Notes: a model not told the origin generated them from the sequence alone. Shown: positions 30,153 through 39,676, counted from the first letter of the stretch. The stretch is 64,000 bases of DNA from Martinezella rhizogenes (GCF_000799715.1 NZ_JUHG01000011.1:186001-250000); one strand, 5' to 3'. Numbers and translations are program-made.

Positions 30153-31600
30153 CAGCCACGATCCTTGTCGCCGACGACGATGCAGCCATCCGTACCGTGC
30201 TTAATCAGGCTTTGAGCCGCGCGGGTTACGACGTGCGCATCACATCCAACGCCGCGACGCTCTGGCGTTGGGTTTCCGCCGGCGAAGGCGACCTCGTTGT
30301 AACCGACGTCGTCATGCCGGACGAAAACGCCTTCGACCTTCTGCCGCGCATCAAGAAGGCGCGGCCGGAACTGCCCGTCCTAGTCATGAGTGCGCAAAAC
30401 ACCTTCATGACGGCGATCAAGGCCTCGGAAAAGGGCGCCTACGATTATCTGCCGAAGCCGTTCGACCTGACGGAGCTGATCGCCATCATCGGCCGCGCTT
30501 TGTCCGAGCCGAAGCGCAAGCCCGCCAAGCTTGATGACGACATGCAGGATGGCATGCCGCTTGTCGGACGCTCGGCTGCCATGCAGGAAATCTACCGCGT
30601 ACTGGCGCGTCTGATGCAGACCGACCTGACACTGATGATCACCGGCGAATCCGGCACCGGCAAGGAGCTCGTCGCCCGTGCGCTGCACGATTATGGCAAG
30701 CGCCGCAACGGTCCTTTCGTTGCCATCAACATGGCTGCCATCCCGCGTGACCTGATCGAATCGGAATTGTTCGGCCATGAGAAGGGCGCCTTCACTGGCG
30801 CGCAGACGCGCTCCACCGGCCGCTTCGAGCAGGCCGAGGGCGGTACGCTGTTTCTCGACGAAATCGGCGACATGCCGATGGATGCCCAGACACGCCTGCT
30901 GCGCGTGCTGCAACAGGGCGAATATACGACGGTCGGCGGTCGCACGCCGATCCGCACCGACGTCCGCATCGTTGCCGCCACCAACAAGGATCTGAAGCAG
31001 GCGATCAACCAGGGCCTGTTCCGCGAGGACCTCTATTACCGCCTCAACGTCGTGCCGTTGCGCCTGCCGCCGCTGCGCGACCGCGCCGAGGATATTCCCG
31101 ATCTCGTCCGTCATTTCATCACGCAGGCGGAAAAGGAAGGGCTCGGCTCCAAGCGGTTCGACCAGGAAGCGCTGGAGTTGATGAAGGCCTATCCCTGGCC
31201 GGGCAATGTGCGCGAGCTGGAAAACCTCATTCGCCGCTTGATGGCGCTCTATCCGCAGGACGTCATCACCCGCGAGATCATCGATTCGGAATTGCGTGCC
31301 GATGTGCCGGATAGCCCGATCGAGAAGGGGCCGGTGCGGACCGGCACCATGACCATCGCCCAGGCCGTCGAGGAGAATATGCGCAGCTATTTCTCCAGCT
31401 TCGGCGAAAACCTGCCGCCGCCCGGTCTCTACGATCGAGTGCTGACCGAGATGGAGTACCCTCTGATCCTCGCGGCGCTGACGGCCACTCGCGGCAATCA
31501 GATCAAGGCCGCCGACCTGCTTGGCCTCAATCGCAATACGCTGCGCAAAAAGATCAGAGAACTGGGTGTTTCCGTCTATCGGAGCTCCCGCACCGCTTGA
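30149..31600 (+). CDS. ntrC: Nitrogen regulation response regulator NtrC
   Basis: NtrC activates sigma-54 promoters of nitrogen assimilation genes when phosphorylated. The 483-residue product has the receiver domain (phosphoacceptor Asp near 53 in [11 protein letters not shown]), the AAA+ domain with Walker A GESGTGKE and the sigma-54 contact motif GAFTGA, and a C-terminal Fis-type helix-turn-helix ([18 protein letters not shown]). All functional residues looked for are present, in contrast with NtrX downstream. Confidence 0.97.
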   Translation: MTATILVADDDAAIRTVLNQALSRAGYDVRITSNAATLWRWVSAGEGDLVVTDVVMPDENAFDLLPRIKKARPELPVLVMSAQNTFMTAIKASEKGAYDYLPKPFDLTELIAIIGRALSEPKRKPAKLDDDMQDGMPLVGRSAAMQEIYRVLARLMQTDLTLMITGESGTGKELVARALHDYGKRRNGPFVAINMAAIPRDLIESELFGHEKGAFTGAQTRSTGRFEQAEGGTLFLDEIGDMPMDAQTRLLRVLQQGEYTTVGGRTPIRTDVRIVAATNKDLKQAINQGLFREDLYYRLNVVPLRLPPLRDRAEDIPDLVRHFITQAEKEGLGSKRFDQEALELMKAYPWPGNVRELENLIRRLMALYPQDVITREIIDSELRADVPDSPIEKGPVRTGTMTIAQAVEENMRSYFSSFGENLPPPGLYDRVLTEMEYPLILAALTATRGNQIKAADLLGLNRNTLRKKIRELGVSVYRSSRTA

Positions 31601-31752
31601 CAATGTGATCGGATGCGTTGCATTTTCGCCACAATGCGTTGCTTAAAGGTCACGCAGCCGGTTCGCGGTTTTTGCGGTAGCGATTCATCGGAAAAACTCC
31701 TGCACAAGCGAAAATTGTTCAGAAGTTTCAGGCCGTTGTATCAATAATTTTA

Positions 31753-31806
31753 AGCAGGGGTTTCGCGTTGATGCGAAACCGGGTGGCAATGCCGCCCTTG
31801 CCTGCT
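31753..31806 (+). promoter_or_regulatory. Three-way-junction structured element in the ntrY leader
   Basis: An outer stem AGCAGG (31753-31758) with CCTGCT (31801-31806) encloses two hairpins without unpaired bases before or between them: GGTTTCGC (31759-31766) with GCGAAACC (31773-31780), loop GTTGAT; and GGGTGGC (31781-31787) with GCCGCCC (31791-31797, one G-T pair), loop AAT. Three bases (TTG) precede the closing arm. It ends 77 bases before the ntrY start. A leader RNA element is inferred; no known family is recognised. Confidence 0.5.
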
Positions 31807-31883
31807 GCGCACTGCCGCCAAAACAGTGCTGATTGCAATTAGGCCAAGGCGCCGACCGTCGCCTGCGCCTGGAGATATTGGGA

Positions 31884-34157
31884 ATGAAGCAGGACGCGGT
31901 GTCGTCGGCGGCGAGCGACGAGGCGGTTGTCAAGGTGACGGACCGTCGTGCGTCCTTCGCTCTTCCTGGCCTAATCCTGGCCGGTGGTGCTCTGTCGTGC
32001 GCGATCGCGACGCTTTTGGTGCTTCTGGGGCTAACACCCATTGCCCCCACATCCTCCGTCGTCTTTACCTCCGTCGTGATCAACGGCCTGTTCGTCCTGG
32101 GGCTGATCGCCCTGATCGGGCGCGAGGTGGCTCGTCTGGTGAAGGCGCGCAGCCGTGGCCGCGCCGCGGCGCGCCTGCATATCCGCATTGTCGTTCTCTT
32201 TTCCATCGTGGCGATCACACCCGCGATCCTCGTGGCCATCGTCGCCAGCCTGACGCTGAACGTCGGCCTCGACCGCTGGTTCGCATTGCGCACGCAGCAG
32301 ATCATCAGTTCCTCGCAGAACGTCGCGCAGGCCTATCTGATGGAGAATGCCAGCTATCTTCAGGGCCAGACCGTGTCCATGGCGAACGACCTGGAGCGTA
32401 ACCGCTCGCTTTATAGCCTCGACCGCACCGGTTTCGCCGATCTCATGACCAGGCAGGCCAAGGGCCGCGGCTTGCTGGGTGCCTTCCTGGTGCGCCGCGA
32501 CGGCACGGCGATTATTCAGGCCGATATCAAGACTGAGCGTCCGCTGCCGGCAATCCCCAAGGACGCGCTCGACGCATCGGCCGATGGCCAGCCGACGCTC
32601 ATTCCGCCGGGCGTCACAAACCTCGTCGGCGCGATCATCAAACTCGACGATCTTCCCGGTGCCTTCCTCTATACCGTTCGGGCCGTCGATCCGCGCGTCA
32701 TGAACGCCATGCGCATGGTCGAGGACAACACGGCCGAATACAAGGCGATGGAAGAGGGACGCATGTCTCTGCAAATCGCCTTTGCCGTGCTTTACATCGG
32801 TTTTGCCCTGATCGTGCTTCTGGCGGCGATCTGGACCGCGATCGCGGTGGCTGACCGCATCGTGCGGCCGATCCGGCTTTTGATCAGCGCCGCCGACAAT
32901 GTGGCCTCCGGCAATATGAACGTGCTGGTGCCGGTGCGCGCCGCCGATGGCGACGTCGGCAGCCTGTCGCGCACCTTCAACAAGATGATTTCCGAGATCC
33001 GCACCCAGCGCGACGAGATCCTCGAAGCCAAGGACGAAGTGGATGACCGCCGCCGCTTCATCGAAGCAGTGCTTTCCGGTGTGACCGCGGCCGTCATCGG
33101 CGTCGAACACGACCGGCGGATCACCATTGCCAACACGTCGGCCGAAGAGCTTCTGTCCCTGAAGAGCGAAGAACTTGTCGGCAAGAACCTGGCCGAGATC
33201 GCTCCCGAAGTCGAACAGGTCATAACCGAAGCCACGACGCGGCATCGCAATGATTTCCGCAAGCAGATCAGCCTTGTGCGCGGCGGCACGGTGCGCACGC
33301 TCAGCGTCCAGGTGACGCGCGAGGAAACCCGCGACTCGAACGAATCCTATGTCATCACGCTCGACGACATTACCGATCTCGTCATTGCCCAGCGCTCGAC
33401 CGCCTGGGCCGACGTCGCCCGCCGTATTGCACACGAAATCAAAAACCCGCTGACGCCGATCCAGCTTTCCGCGGAGCGCATTCGCCGCCGTTTCGGCAAA
33501 AATATCGCCGAGGCCGACCGCCCGATTTTCGATCAATGTACCGACACAATCATCCGACAGGTCGGTGACATCGGCCGCATGGTCGATGAATTCTCCTCGT
33601 TTGCCCGCATGCCGAAACCGACGATGGAGCCGAGCGATCTGCGCGATATCCTGCGTGACGCCGTGTTCCTGCGCGAAATGGGCAACAGCCATGTCAAGTT
33701 CGAGCGCGAGCTCGGCGATGAGCGGCTGGACGGCATGTTCGATACGCGTATGCTCGGCCAGGCCTTCGGCAATCTCATCAAGAATGCCGTTGAGGCGATC
33801 GATGGCGTGCCGAGCGGCGAGGCCCGCGAGGAGCCGAAAATTCTCGTGCGCGCGTCGCTGGATACGGAGCGCGACCGCTTTACGGTCGATGTCGTCGACA
33901 ACGGTCGCGGCCTGCCGGTCGAGAACCGGCACAGCATTCTCGAACCCTATATGACGATGCGCGAGAAGGGCACGGGCCTTGGGCTCGCGATCGTCAAGAA
34001 GATCATTGAAGACCATGGCGGGCAACTCGAACTGCACGATGCTCCCGCTGATTTCGACCAGGGCAGGGGGGCCATGATCCGCGTGCATCTGCCGCGCCGT
34101 GAGCAAGCCGTCGTCGCCCCGACAGCAAGTGACAAGGAAAGCGTTTATGGCATCTGA
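31884..34157 (+). CDS. ntrY: Membrane sensor histidine kinase NtrY
   Basis: NtrY is the membrane-bound partner of NtrX, linked to nitrogen, redox and envelope regulation. The 757-residue product shows membrane segments near residues 25-50, 60-80, 100-125 and 300-325, a periplasmic loop of about 170 residues, a HAMP linker (RIVRPIRLLISAADNVASG), a PAS domain, the H-box [20 protein letters not shown] and a HATPase domain (NLIKNAVEAID, DNGRGLP, GTGLGLAIVKKI). ATG 31884 has GGAGAT seven bases upstream. It overlaps ntrX by 11 bases. The 283-base gap after ntrC suggests its own promoter. Confidence 0.95.
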   Translation: MKQDAVSSAASDEAVVKVTDRRASFALPGLILAGGALSCAIATLLVLLGLTPIAPTSSVVFTSVVINGLFVLGLIALIGREVARLVKARSRGRAAARLHIRIVVLFSIVAITPAILVAIVASLTLNVGLDRWFALRTQQIISSSQNVAQAYLMENASYLQGQTVSMANDLERNRSLYSLDRTGFADLMTRQAKGRGLLGAFLVRRDGTAIIQADIKTERPLPAIPKDALDASADGQPTLIPPGVTNLVGAIIKLDDLPGAFLYTVRAVDPRVMNAMRMVEDNTAEYKAMEEGRMSLQIAFAVLYIGFALIVLLAAIWTAIAVADRIVRPIRLLISAADNVASGNMNVLVPVRAADGDVGSLSRTFNKMISEIRTQRDEILEAKDEVDDRRRFIEAVLSGVTAAVIGVEHDRRITIANTSAEELLSLKSEELVGKNLAEIAPEVEQVITEATTRHRNDFRKQISLVRGGTVRTLSVQVTREETRDSNESYVITLDDITDLVIAQRSTAWADVARRIAHEIKNPLTPIQLSAERIRRRFGKNIAEADRPIFDQCTDTIIRQVGDIGRMVDEFSSFARMPKPTMEPSDLRDILRDAVFLREMGNSHVKFERELGDERLDGMFDTRMLGQAFGNLIKNAVEAIDGVPSGEAREEPKILVRASLDTERDRFTVDVVDNGRGLPVENRHSILEPYMTMREKGTGLGLAIVKKIIEDHGGQLELHDAPADFDQGRGAMIRVHLPRREQAVVAPTASDKESVYGI

Positions 34158-35511
34158 TATTCTCGTGGTGGACGACGAGGAAGACATTCGCGAAATCGTT
34201 TCGGGAATTCTTTCGGATGAGGGGCATGAGACCCGCACCGCCCATGACAGCGACAGCGCGCTCGCGGCGATTTCCGATCGGGCGCCGAGGCTGATTTTCC
34301 TCGATATCTGGATGCAGGGCAGCAAGCTCGACGGGCTTGCACTGCTGGACGAGATCAAGGCGCGTCATCCGGACCTGCCGGTCGTGATGATCTCCGGTCA
34401 TGGCAACGTCGAAACCGCCGTTTCCGCCATCAAGCGCGGTGCCTTCGACTTCATCGAGAAGCCGTTCAAGGCCGACCGGCTGATCCTGATCGCCGAGCGA
34501 GCCTTGGAGAATTCCAAGCTGAAGCGCGAGGTTTCGGAACTGAAGCGCCGCACCGGCGATGCCATCGAGCTGATCGGCACCTCGGTTGCCGTTTCCCAGC
34601 TTCGCCAGACCATCGACAAGGTCTCCCCAACCAATAGCCGCGTGATGATCTTCGGCCCCTCCGGCTCCGGCAAGGAGCTTGTGGCCCGCATGATCCACAA
34701 GAAGTCGGCGCGCGCCAACGGGCCTTTCGTTGCCCTGAATGCCGCAACGATCACGCCTGAGCGAATGGAAGTCGCCTTGTTCGGCACCGAGGGCTCACCC
34801 GGCCAGCCGCGCAAGATCGGCGCGCTGGAAGAGTCTCATCGAGGCATCCTCTATCTCGACGAAGTCGGCGAAATGCCGCGCGAGACGCAGAACAAGATCC
34901 TGCGCGTGCTGGTCGATCAGCAGTTCGAGCGCGTCGGCGGCTCCAAGCGGGTCAAGGTCGATGTGCGCATCATCTCGTCCACCGCCTACAATCTCGAAAG
35001 CCGGATTGCCGAAAGCCTGTTCCGCGAGGATCTCTATCACCGGCTTGCCGTGGTGCCCGTTCGCGTGCCGGCGCTCGCCGAGCGGCGCGAGGACATTCCG
35101 TTTCTTGTCGACCAGTTGATGCGGCAGATTTCCGAGCAGGCCGGCATTCGTTCGCGCCGGATCGGCGACGATGCCATGGCGGTGCTGCAGGCGCATGATT
35201 GGCCCGGCAATATTCGCCAGCTGCGCAACAATATCGAACGGCTGATGATTCTCGCGCGCACCGACGGCCCGGACACGCCGATCACGGCGGAAATGCTGCC
35301 GACCGATCTCGGCGACATGCTGCCGAAGGTCTCCGCCAAGAATGACTACCACATCATGACGCTGCCACTGCGCGAAGCCCGCGAAATGTTCGAGCGCGAC
35401 TATCTGATCGCGCAGATCAACCGTTTCGGCGGCAATATCTCGCGCACCGCGGAGTTCGTCGGCATGGAGCGCTCGGCGCTGCATCGCAAGCTGAAGTCGC
35501 TCGGTGTCTGA
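34147..35511 (+). CDS. ntrX: Response regulator NtrX without the GAFTGA motif
   Basis: A 454-residue NtrC-type regulator: receiver domain (Asp near 53 in LIFLDIWMQG), AAA+ domain with Walker A GPSGSGKE and Walker B-like ILYLDEVGEM, and a C-terminal helix-turn-helix (NISRTAEFVGMERSALHRKL). Where NtrC has GAFTGA, this protein has TEGSPGQPRKIG after ALFG, so the sigma-54 contact loop is missing. It is therefore expected to work without sigma-54, as described for other alphaproteobacterial NtrX proteins. ATG 34147 has AAGGAAA upstream. Confidence 0.94.
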   Translation: MASDILVVDDEEDIREIVSGILSDEGHETRTAHDSDSALAAISDRAPRLIFLDIWMQGSKLDGLALLDEIKARHPDLPVVMISGHGNVETAVSAIKRGAFDFIEKPFKADRLILIAERALENSKLKREVSELKRRTGDAIELIGTSVAVSQLRQTIDKVSPTNSRVMIFGPSGSGKELVARMIHKKSARANGPFVALNAATITPERMEVALFGTEGSPGQPRKIGALEESHRGILYLDEVGEMPRETQNKILRVLVDQQFERVGGSKRVKVDVRIISSTAYNLESRIAESLFREDLYHRLAVVPVRVPALAERREDIPFLVDQLMRQISEQAGIRSRRIGDDAMAVLQAHDWPGNIRQLRNNIERLMILARTDGPDTPITAEMLPTDLGDMLPKVSAKNDYHIMTLPLREAREMFERDYLIAQINRFGGNISRTAEFVGMERSALHRKLKSLGV

Positions 35512-35584
35512 TATCGTTCGTGTGGCTGCCGCAATCTGTCGCACAGCTGCACGTAGTCTCGTGAAGTTCTGATCAAGGTCCGTC

Positions 35585-36448
35585 ATGCCGAGAATAGCCT
35601 ATGTGAATGGTCGTTACGTCAGACACAGCGACGCCATGGTTCACGTCGAAGATCGCGGCTTTCAATTTGCCGATGGCGTCTACGAGGTTTGCGAGGTTCG
35701 TCATGGGTTGATCGTCGATCTGACCCGGCATCTCGATCGTCTTAACCGTTCGCTCGGTGAGCTGCGGATCGCCTGGCCGATGAACCGCGGGGCGCTGATC
35801 CATGTCATTCGCGAGACGCTCCGCCGCAATCATGTCCGCAATGGCCTGTTCTACCTGCAGGTGACGCGCGGCGTCGCACGGCGCGATCATGTCTTCCCAC
35901 CGGAAGGCACGCCGTCCTCGATCGTTGTTACTGCCAAGAGCACCGACCCCTCCGTTATTGCCAGGAAAAATGCCAATGGCATCAAGGCGATCACCGTGCG
36001 CGACAATCGCTGGGACCGGGTCGACATCAAGTCGGTCGGGCTTTTGCCGAATGCGCTGGCGCGTCAGCAGGCCAAGGAGGCCGGTGCACAGGAAGCGATC
36101 TACATCGATCACAACAGCATGGTGAAGGAAGGGGCCGCGACCAATGTCTGGATCGTCGATCCCGATGGCAATCTGGTCACGCGCCCGGCTGAGCATGGCA
36201 TTCTGCGAGGCATCACGCGCACGACGTTGATGGAGGTCGCAGCCAAGCTCGGGCTTACCATCGTCGAGCGTTTCTTCTCCGTCGAGGAAATGATGGCGGC
36301 CCGCGAAGTGTTCATCACGGCGGCCACAAGTATTTGTTTTCCCGTGATTGCCATCGATGGCGAGGCGATTGCCAATGGCCATCCGGGCAGCGTTTCCGAG
36401 AAAATTCGTGAAGCCTTTTTCGACGTTGCGGAAAAGACTGCGATTTGA
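35585..36448 (+). CDS. dat: D-amino-acid transaminase (fold type IV PLP enzyme)
   Basis: A 287-residue class IV aminotransferase. Seen: YVNGRYVRHSDAMVHVEDRGFQFADGVYEV, here in parts VEDRGFQFADGVYEV; the PLP Lys in DIKSVGLLPNALARQQAKE; and the phosphate-binding GAATNVWIVD. These are D-amino-acid transaminase features, giving D-Ala/D-Glu interconversion for cell-wall use. The same position between ntrX and hfq is common in Rhizobiaceae. Branched-chain or aminodeoxychorismate activities of the same fold cannot be excluded by sight. Confidence 0.87.
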   Translation: MPRIAYVNGRYVRHSDAMVHVEDRGFQFADGVYEVCEVRHGLIVDLTRHLDRLNRSLGELRIAWPMNRGALIHVIRETLRRNHVRNGLFYLQVTRGVARRDHVFPPEGTPSSIVVTAKSTDPSVIARKNANGIKAITVRDNRWDRVDIKSVGLLPNALARQQAKEAGAQEAIYIDHNSMVKEGAATNVWIVDPDGNLVTRPAEHGILRGITRTTLMEVAAKLGLTIVERFFSVEEMMAAREVFITAATSICFPVIAIDGEAIANGHPGSVSEKIREAFFDVAEKTAI

Positions 36449-36472
36449 TACCAACAATCGATGGCGGGAGAG

Positions 36473-36533
36473 ATTGAGGGTATCTCCTGTCCGAGACCTC
36501 AATATATCTTGATATTGCACCGGCTTAGGTCGG
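36473..36533 (+). promoter_or_regulatory. Hairpins in the hfq leader
   Basis: ATTGAGG (36473-36479) pairs with CCTCAAT (36497-36503), extended inside by TCTC (36483-36486) with GAGA (36493-36496). A second hairpin CCGGC (36520-36524) with GTCGG (36529-36533) lies 22 bases before the hfq start and is followed by an A-run, the kind of site Hfq itself binds. Autoregulation is inferred. Confidence 0.4.
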
Positions 36534-36555
36534 CAAAAAAGAAAGAATCGGCGCG

Positions 36556-36798
36556 ATGGCGGAACGTTCTCAGAATTTGCAGGACCTGTTTCTCAATACT
36601 GTTCGCAAGCAAAAGATTTCACTCACAATCTTCTTGATCAATGGCGTGAAGCTCACGGGCGTTGTTACGTCCTTCGACAATTTCTGCGTCCTGTTGCGCC
36701 GAGACGGTCATTCGCAGCTCGTTTACAAGCACGCGATTTCGACCATCATGCCGGGCCAGCCGATGCAGATGTTTGAGAGCGAAGAAGTCGCATCCTAA
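36556..36798 (+). CDS. hfq: RNA chaperone Hfq
   Basis: Hfq forms hexameric rings that match small RNAs with their mRNA targets. The 80-residue protein has Sm1 ([21 protein letters not shown] region with the distal-site QNLQD and [17 protein letters not shown]) and Sm2 ([10 protein letters not shown]) motifs, with the usual short acidic tail of alphaproteobacteria. ATG 36556. It is followed by hflX, the conserved hfq-hflX pair. In rhizobia it also influences nitrogen control and symbiosis (family knowledge). Confidence 0.97.
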   Translation: MAERSQNLQDLFLNTVRKQKISLTIFLINGVKLTGVVTSFDNFCVLLRRDGHSQLVYKHAISTIMPGQPMQMFESEEVAS

Positions 36799-36876
36799 CT
36801 AGGATTTGCCGTTATCACGACACGCGATACCAAAAATGATTCCATCATCCCGGAAGCCATAAAGCATCGGGATGAT

Positions 36877-38208
36877 ATGCGGGCTGTCGTCATCGTGCCT
36901 GTGCTGAAGCAGGCGCGTTCGCGCGCGGCGAAGGCCGATGGTGCGGCGACAACGTCACGCACTCCGGAGAGCCGGCTCGAAGAAGGCAAGGGGCTGGCGC
37001 AAGCGATCGACCTGGATGTCGTCAACGGTTCTATCGTGGCAATCAACGATCCGCGTCCGGCGACCTTGCTCGGCACAGGCAAGATCGAGGAAATCCTCGC
37101 ACTGCTCGATGAGTTCAATGCCGGTCTGGTGATCGTCGATCATCCGCTGACGCCGGTGCAGCAGCGCAATCTCGAGAAGGCATGGAACGCCAAGGTCATC
37201 GACCGCACGGGTCTCATCCTTGAAATCTTCGGTCGCCGCGCCTCCACCAAGGAAGGCACGCTGCAGGTCGAACTCGCGCATCTCAACTACCAGAAGGGCC
37301 GATTGGTCCGAAGCTGGACCCACCTTGAACGCCAGCGCGGCGGCGCGGGCTTCATGGGTGGCCCCGGTGAAACCCAGATCGAGGCCGACCGGCGGCAGTT
37401 GCAGGACCGGATTATCCGGCTGGAGCGCGAACTTGAACAGGTGGTGCGTACCCGCCAGCTTCATCGCGCCAAGCGCCGGAAGGTGCCGCATCCGATCGTG
37501 GCGCTGGTGGGCTACACCAACGCCGGCAAGTCGACGCTGTTCAATCGCATTACCGGCGCCGGCGTCCTGGCTGAGGACATGCTGTTTGCAACGCTCGATC
37601 CGACGCTACGGCGCATGAAGCTGCCGCATGGCCGCACCGTCATCCTTTCCGACACCGTCGGTTTCATTTCCGATCTGCCGACCCATCTTGTCGCCGCCTT
37701 CCGTGCCACACTGGAAGAGGTGCTGGAAGCTGACCTGATCCTGCATGTCCGCGATCTCTCGGACGAAGACAATCAGGCGCAGAGCGCCGACGTCATGCGC
37801 ATTCTCGGCGATCTCGGCATCGGCGAGGCCGAAGGGGCGGAACGCATCCTCGAAGTCTGGAACAAGATCGACCGCCTGGAGCCGGAGGCGCATGACGCCA
37901 TCGTCCAGAAGGCATCGACCGCCGAAAACGTTATCGCCGTATCCGCAATGAGCGGCGAGGGCGTCGATCGCCTGATGGACGAAATCAGCCATCGGCTTTC
38001 CGGTGTCCTGACCGAGACGACAATCACAATCCCGGTCGACAAGCTGGCACTGCTGTCCTGGGTCTATAATCACGCTATCGTCGACAGCCGTGAGGATAAC
38101 GAGGATGGCACGGTGAAGCTGGAAGTTCGCTTGACCGAGACGGAAGCGACTGAACTGGAGCGGCGCTTGGGCCGCGGCCCAAAGCCACCACGCGAGGACT
38201 GGGAATAG
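36877..38208 (+). CDS. hflX: Ribosome-associated GTPase HflX
   Basis: HflX splits stalled ribosomes under stress. The 443-residue product has the HflX N-terminal domain (GTGKIEEILALL, DHPLTPVQQRNLEK, RTGLILEIFGRRASTKEG), a helical linker (GGPGETQIEADRR) and the G domain with P-loop GYTNAGKSTLFN, switch II DTVGFI and NKID. ATG 36877 lacks a strong ribosome binding site. The frame stays open back to 36799 and encodes plausible sequence (TTRDTKNDSIIPEAIKHRDD) with no standard start codon, so the true N-terminus may be longer. Confidence 0.93.
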   Translation: MRAVVIVPVLKQARSRAAKADGAATTSRTPESRLEEGKGLAQAIDLDVVNGSIVAINDPRPATLLGTGKIEEILALLDEFNAGLVIVDHPLTPVQQRNLEKAWNAKVIDRTGLILEIFGRRASTKEGTLQVELAHLNYQKGRLVRSWTHLERQRGGAGFMGGPGETQIEADRRQLQDRIIRLERELEQVVRTRQLHRAKRRKVPHPIVALVGYTNAGKSTLFNRITGAGVLAEDMLFATLDPTLRRMKLPHGRTVILSDTVGFISDLPTHLVAAFRATLEEVLEADLILHVRDLSDEDNQAQSADVMRILGDLGIGEAEGAERILEVWNKIDRLEPEAHDAIVQKASTAENVIAVSAMSGEGVDRLMDEISHRLSGVLTETTITIPVDKLALLSWVYNHAIVDSREDNEDGTVKLEVRLTETEATELERRLGRGPKPPREDWE

Positions 38209-38226
38209 GGTAGGCGCCGCCGCGCT

Positions 38227-39063
38227 CTATTCGGCGAGCTGCCGCTCGATTGCTTTTGCCGCCTGCCAGATGTCTTCCATCCGTTCCAGCGAGGCTTCCT
38301 CCAGCGTTTCGCCTGCTGCCTCAAGCGTCGTCTCGATGTGGTTGAAGCGGCGACGGAATTTCGTGTTGGTGCCGCGTAGCGCTTGCTCAGGGTCAGCTTC
38401 CACATGCCGGCCGATATTGACGACCGCGAAGATCAAGTCGCCGAGTTCATCGCTGACCTTGGCCTTTTCACCGCTGGCAAGCGCCACCCGCAGTTCCCCG
38501 ATCTCTTCCTCGATCTTGTTGAGGATCGGTTCCGGCGCGGACCAGTCGAACCCGACCTTGGCGGCGCGTTCCTGCAGTTTCAGCGCCTCGGTCAGTGCCG
38601 GGAATGAGCGCTGCACCGAGCCGAGGAAACCGGCTTTGAAATCCTCCGAGATGCCGCGCCGTGTCCGGCGTTCGCTGCGCTCGCGCTTTTCCTCGGCCTT
38701 GATCTGATCCCATTGCAGCTTCACCGCGTCGTGCGTATCGGCGTCGGAAACGGCGAAGACATGCGGATGACGGCGGATCATCTTGCGGGTGATGGCCTCG
38801 ACGACGTCGCCAAACGAGAAGTCGCCCGCTTCCTCGGCCATGCGGGCGTGAAACACCACCTGCAACAGAAGATCGCCGAGCTCGTCGCAAAGATCGTCCA
38901 TGTCCTTGCGTTCGATCGCGTCGGAAACCTCGTAGGCCTCCTCGATCGTATAGGGCTTGATCGTCTCGAAGGTCTGGACGATATCCCAGGGGCAACCGGT
39001 CTGAGGATTGCGCAGCGCCGCCATGATCTCGATCAGGCGGGATATGTCTTGTGATGCTTCCAT
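38227..39063 (-). CDS. mazG: Nucleoside triphosphate pyrophosphohydrolase MazG
   Basis: MazG hydrolyses NTPs and dNTPs to monophosphates, cleaning the pool or damping stress signalling. The 278-residue protein has two MazG domains; the first has the metal-binding EExxE and ExxD pattern in YTIEEAYEVSDAIERKDMDD and CDELGDLLLQVVFH, the second in KIEEEIGELRVAL and SDELGDLIFAVVNI. It converges on hflX with an 18-base gap and is preceded on its strand by the deaminase gene. Confidence 0.94.
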   Translation of the reverse strand: MEASQDISRLIEIMAALRNPQTGCPWDIVQTFETIKPYTIEEAYEVSDAIERKDMDDLCDELGDLLLQVVFHARMAEEAGDFSFGDVVEAITRKMIRRHPHVFAVSDADTHDAVKLQWDQIKAEEKRERSERRTRRGISEDFKAGFLGSVQRSFPALTEALKLQERAAKVGFDWSAPEPILNKIEEEIGELRVALASGEKAKVSDELGDLIFAVVNIGRHVEADPEQALRGTNTKFRRRFNHIETTLEAAGETLEEASLERMEDIWQAAKAIERQLAE

Positions 39064-39088
39064 GGGGATCTCTGTGGTGCGGCCTTGA

Positions 39089-39676
39089 TCAGTTCAGCGG
39101 AATGTCGTTGTCGCCCTTGGACGACTGGTAGCTGTCGGAGAGTGCGGCATAGGCGGCCTTGATGCGCGCCGTCTGTTCCTTGAGTGCCGTCTTCAATGGA
39201 TACTCTTCCGTCTCGACCAGATCGGCAACTGCAAAGCTGTTCCAGAAGGCATTCTGCCGGCGATAGCCGCCGGGCTCCAGCCCGAAGACCTCTTTCAGGA
39301 TCAGCAAGTCATGCGGAATTGCGAAGGCGTCGCGGGAATCCTCATGGCTGAAGAAATAATAGTAGTTGTCGAAGCCGGCCCAGGTGATCGCCGACATGCA
39401 CATGGTACAGGGCTCATGGGTCGACAGGAAGATCAGGTCCTTGGTCGCGGGCTTGTCAACAAGCTCGTAAAACCGCTTCAGCGCGTGCACTTCACCGTGC
39501 CAGAGCGGATTTTCCAGCTCATTGTTGGTTTCGGCGACCACCAGTGACAGGTCGGACTTGCGAAGGATCGCCGCGCCGAATACCTTGTTTCCGGCGGCCA
39601 CGCCTTTTTGTGTCAGCGGCAGGATATCATTCTCCATGACATCAAGCAGGCGGGTGGCAATGGTGTTTGCGGACAA
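39089..39676 (-). CDS. Cytidine/deoxycytidylate deaminase-family (nucleoside deaminase) protein
   Basis: A 195-residue zinc-dependent deaminase fold: HGEVHAL supplies the zinc His and catalytic Glu, and THEPCTMCMSAI the two zinc Cys. The spacing is that of the CDA superfamily. The long C-terminal part after the zinc site (FFSHEDSRDAF, LKEVFGLEPGGYRRQ) is unlike TadA or standard dCMP deaminase, so the substrate is unclear. It is 25 bases upstream of mazG on the same strand, pointing to nucleotide-pool maintenance. Confidence 0.82.
   Translation of the reverse strand: MSANTIATRLLDVMENDILPLTQKGVAAGNKVFGAAILRKSDLSLVVAETNNELENPLWHGEVHALKRFYELVDKPATKDLIFLSTHEPCTMCMSAITWAGFDNYYYFFSHEDSRDAFAIPHDLLILKEVFGLEPGGYRRQNAFWNSFAVADLVETEEYPLKTALKEQTARIKAAYAALSDSYQSSKGDNDIPLN

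Noticed and set aside
32031..34358. Long open frame opposite ntrY and ntrX (775 codons)
   Set aside because: Shadow of GC-rich coding sequence; ntrY domains are complete on the + strand.
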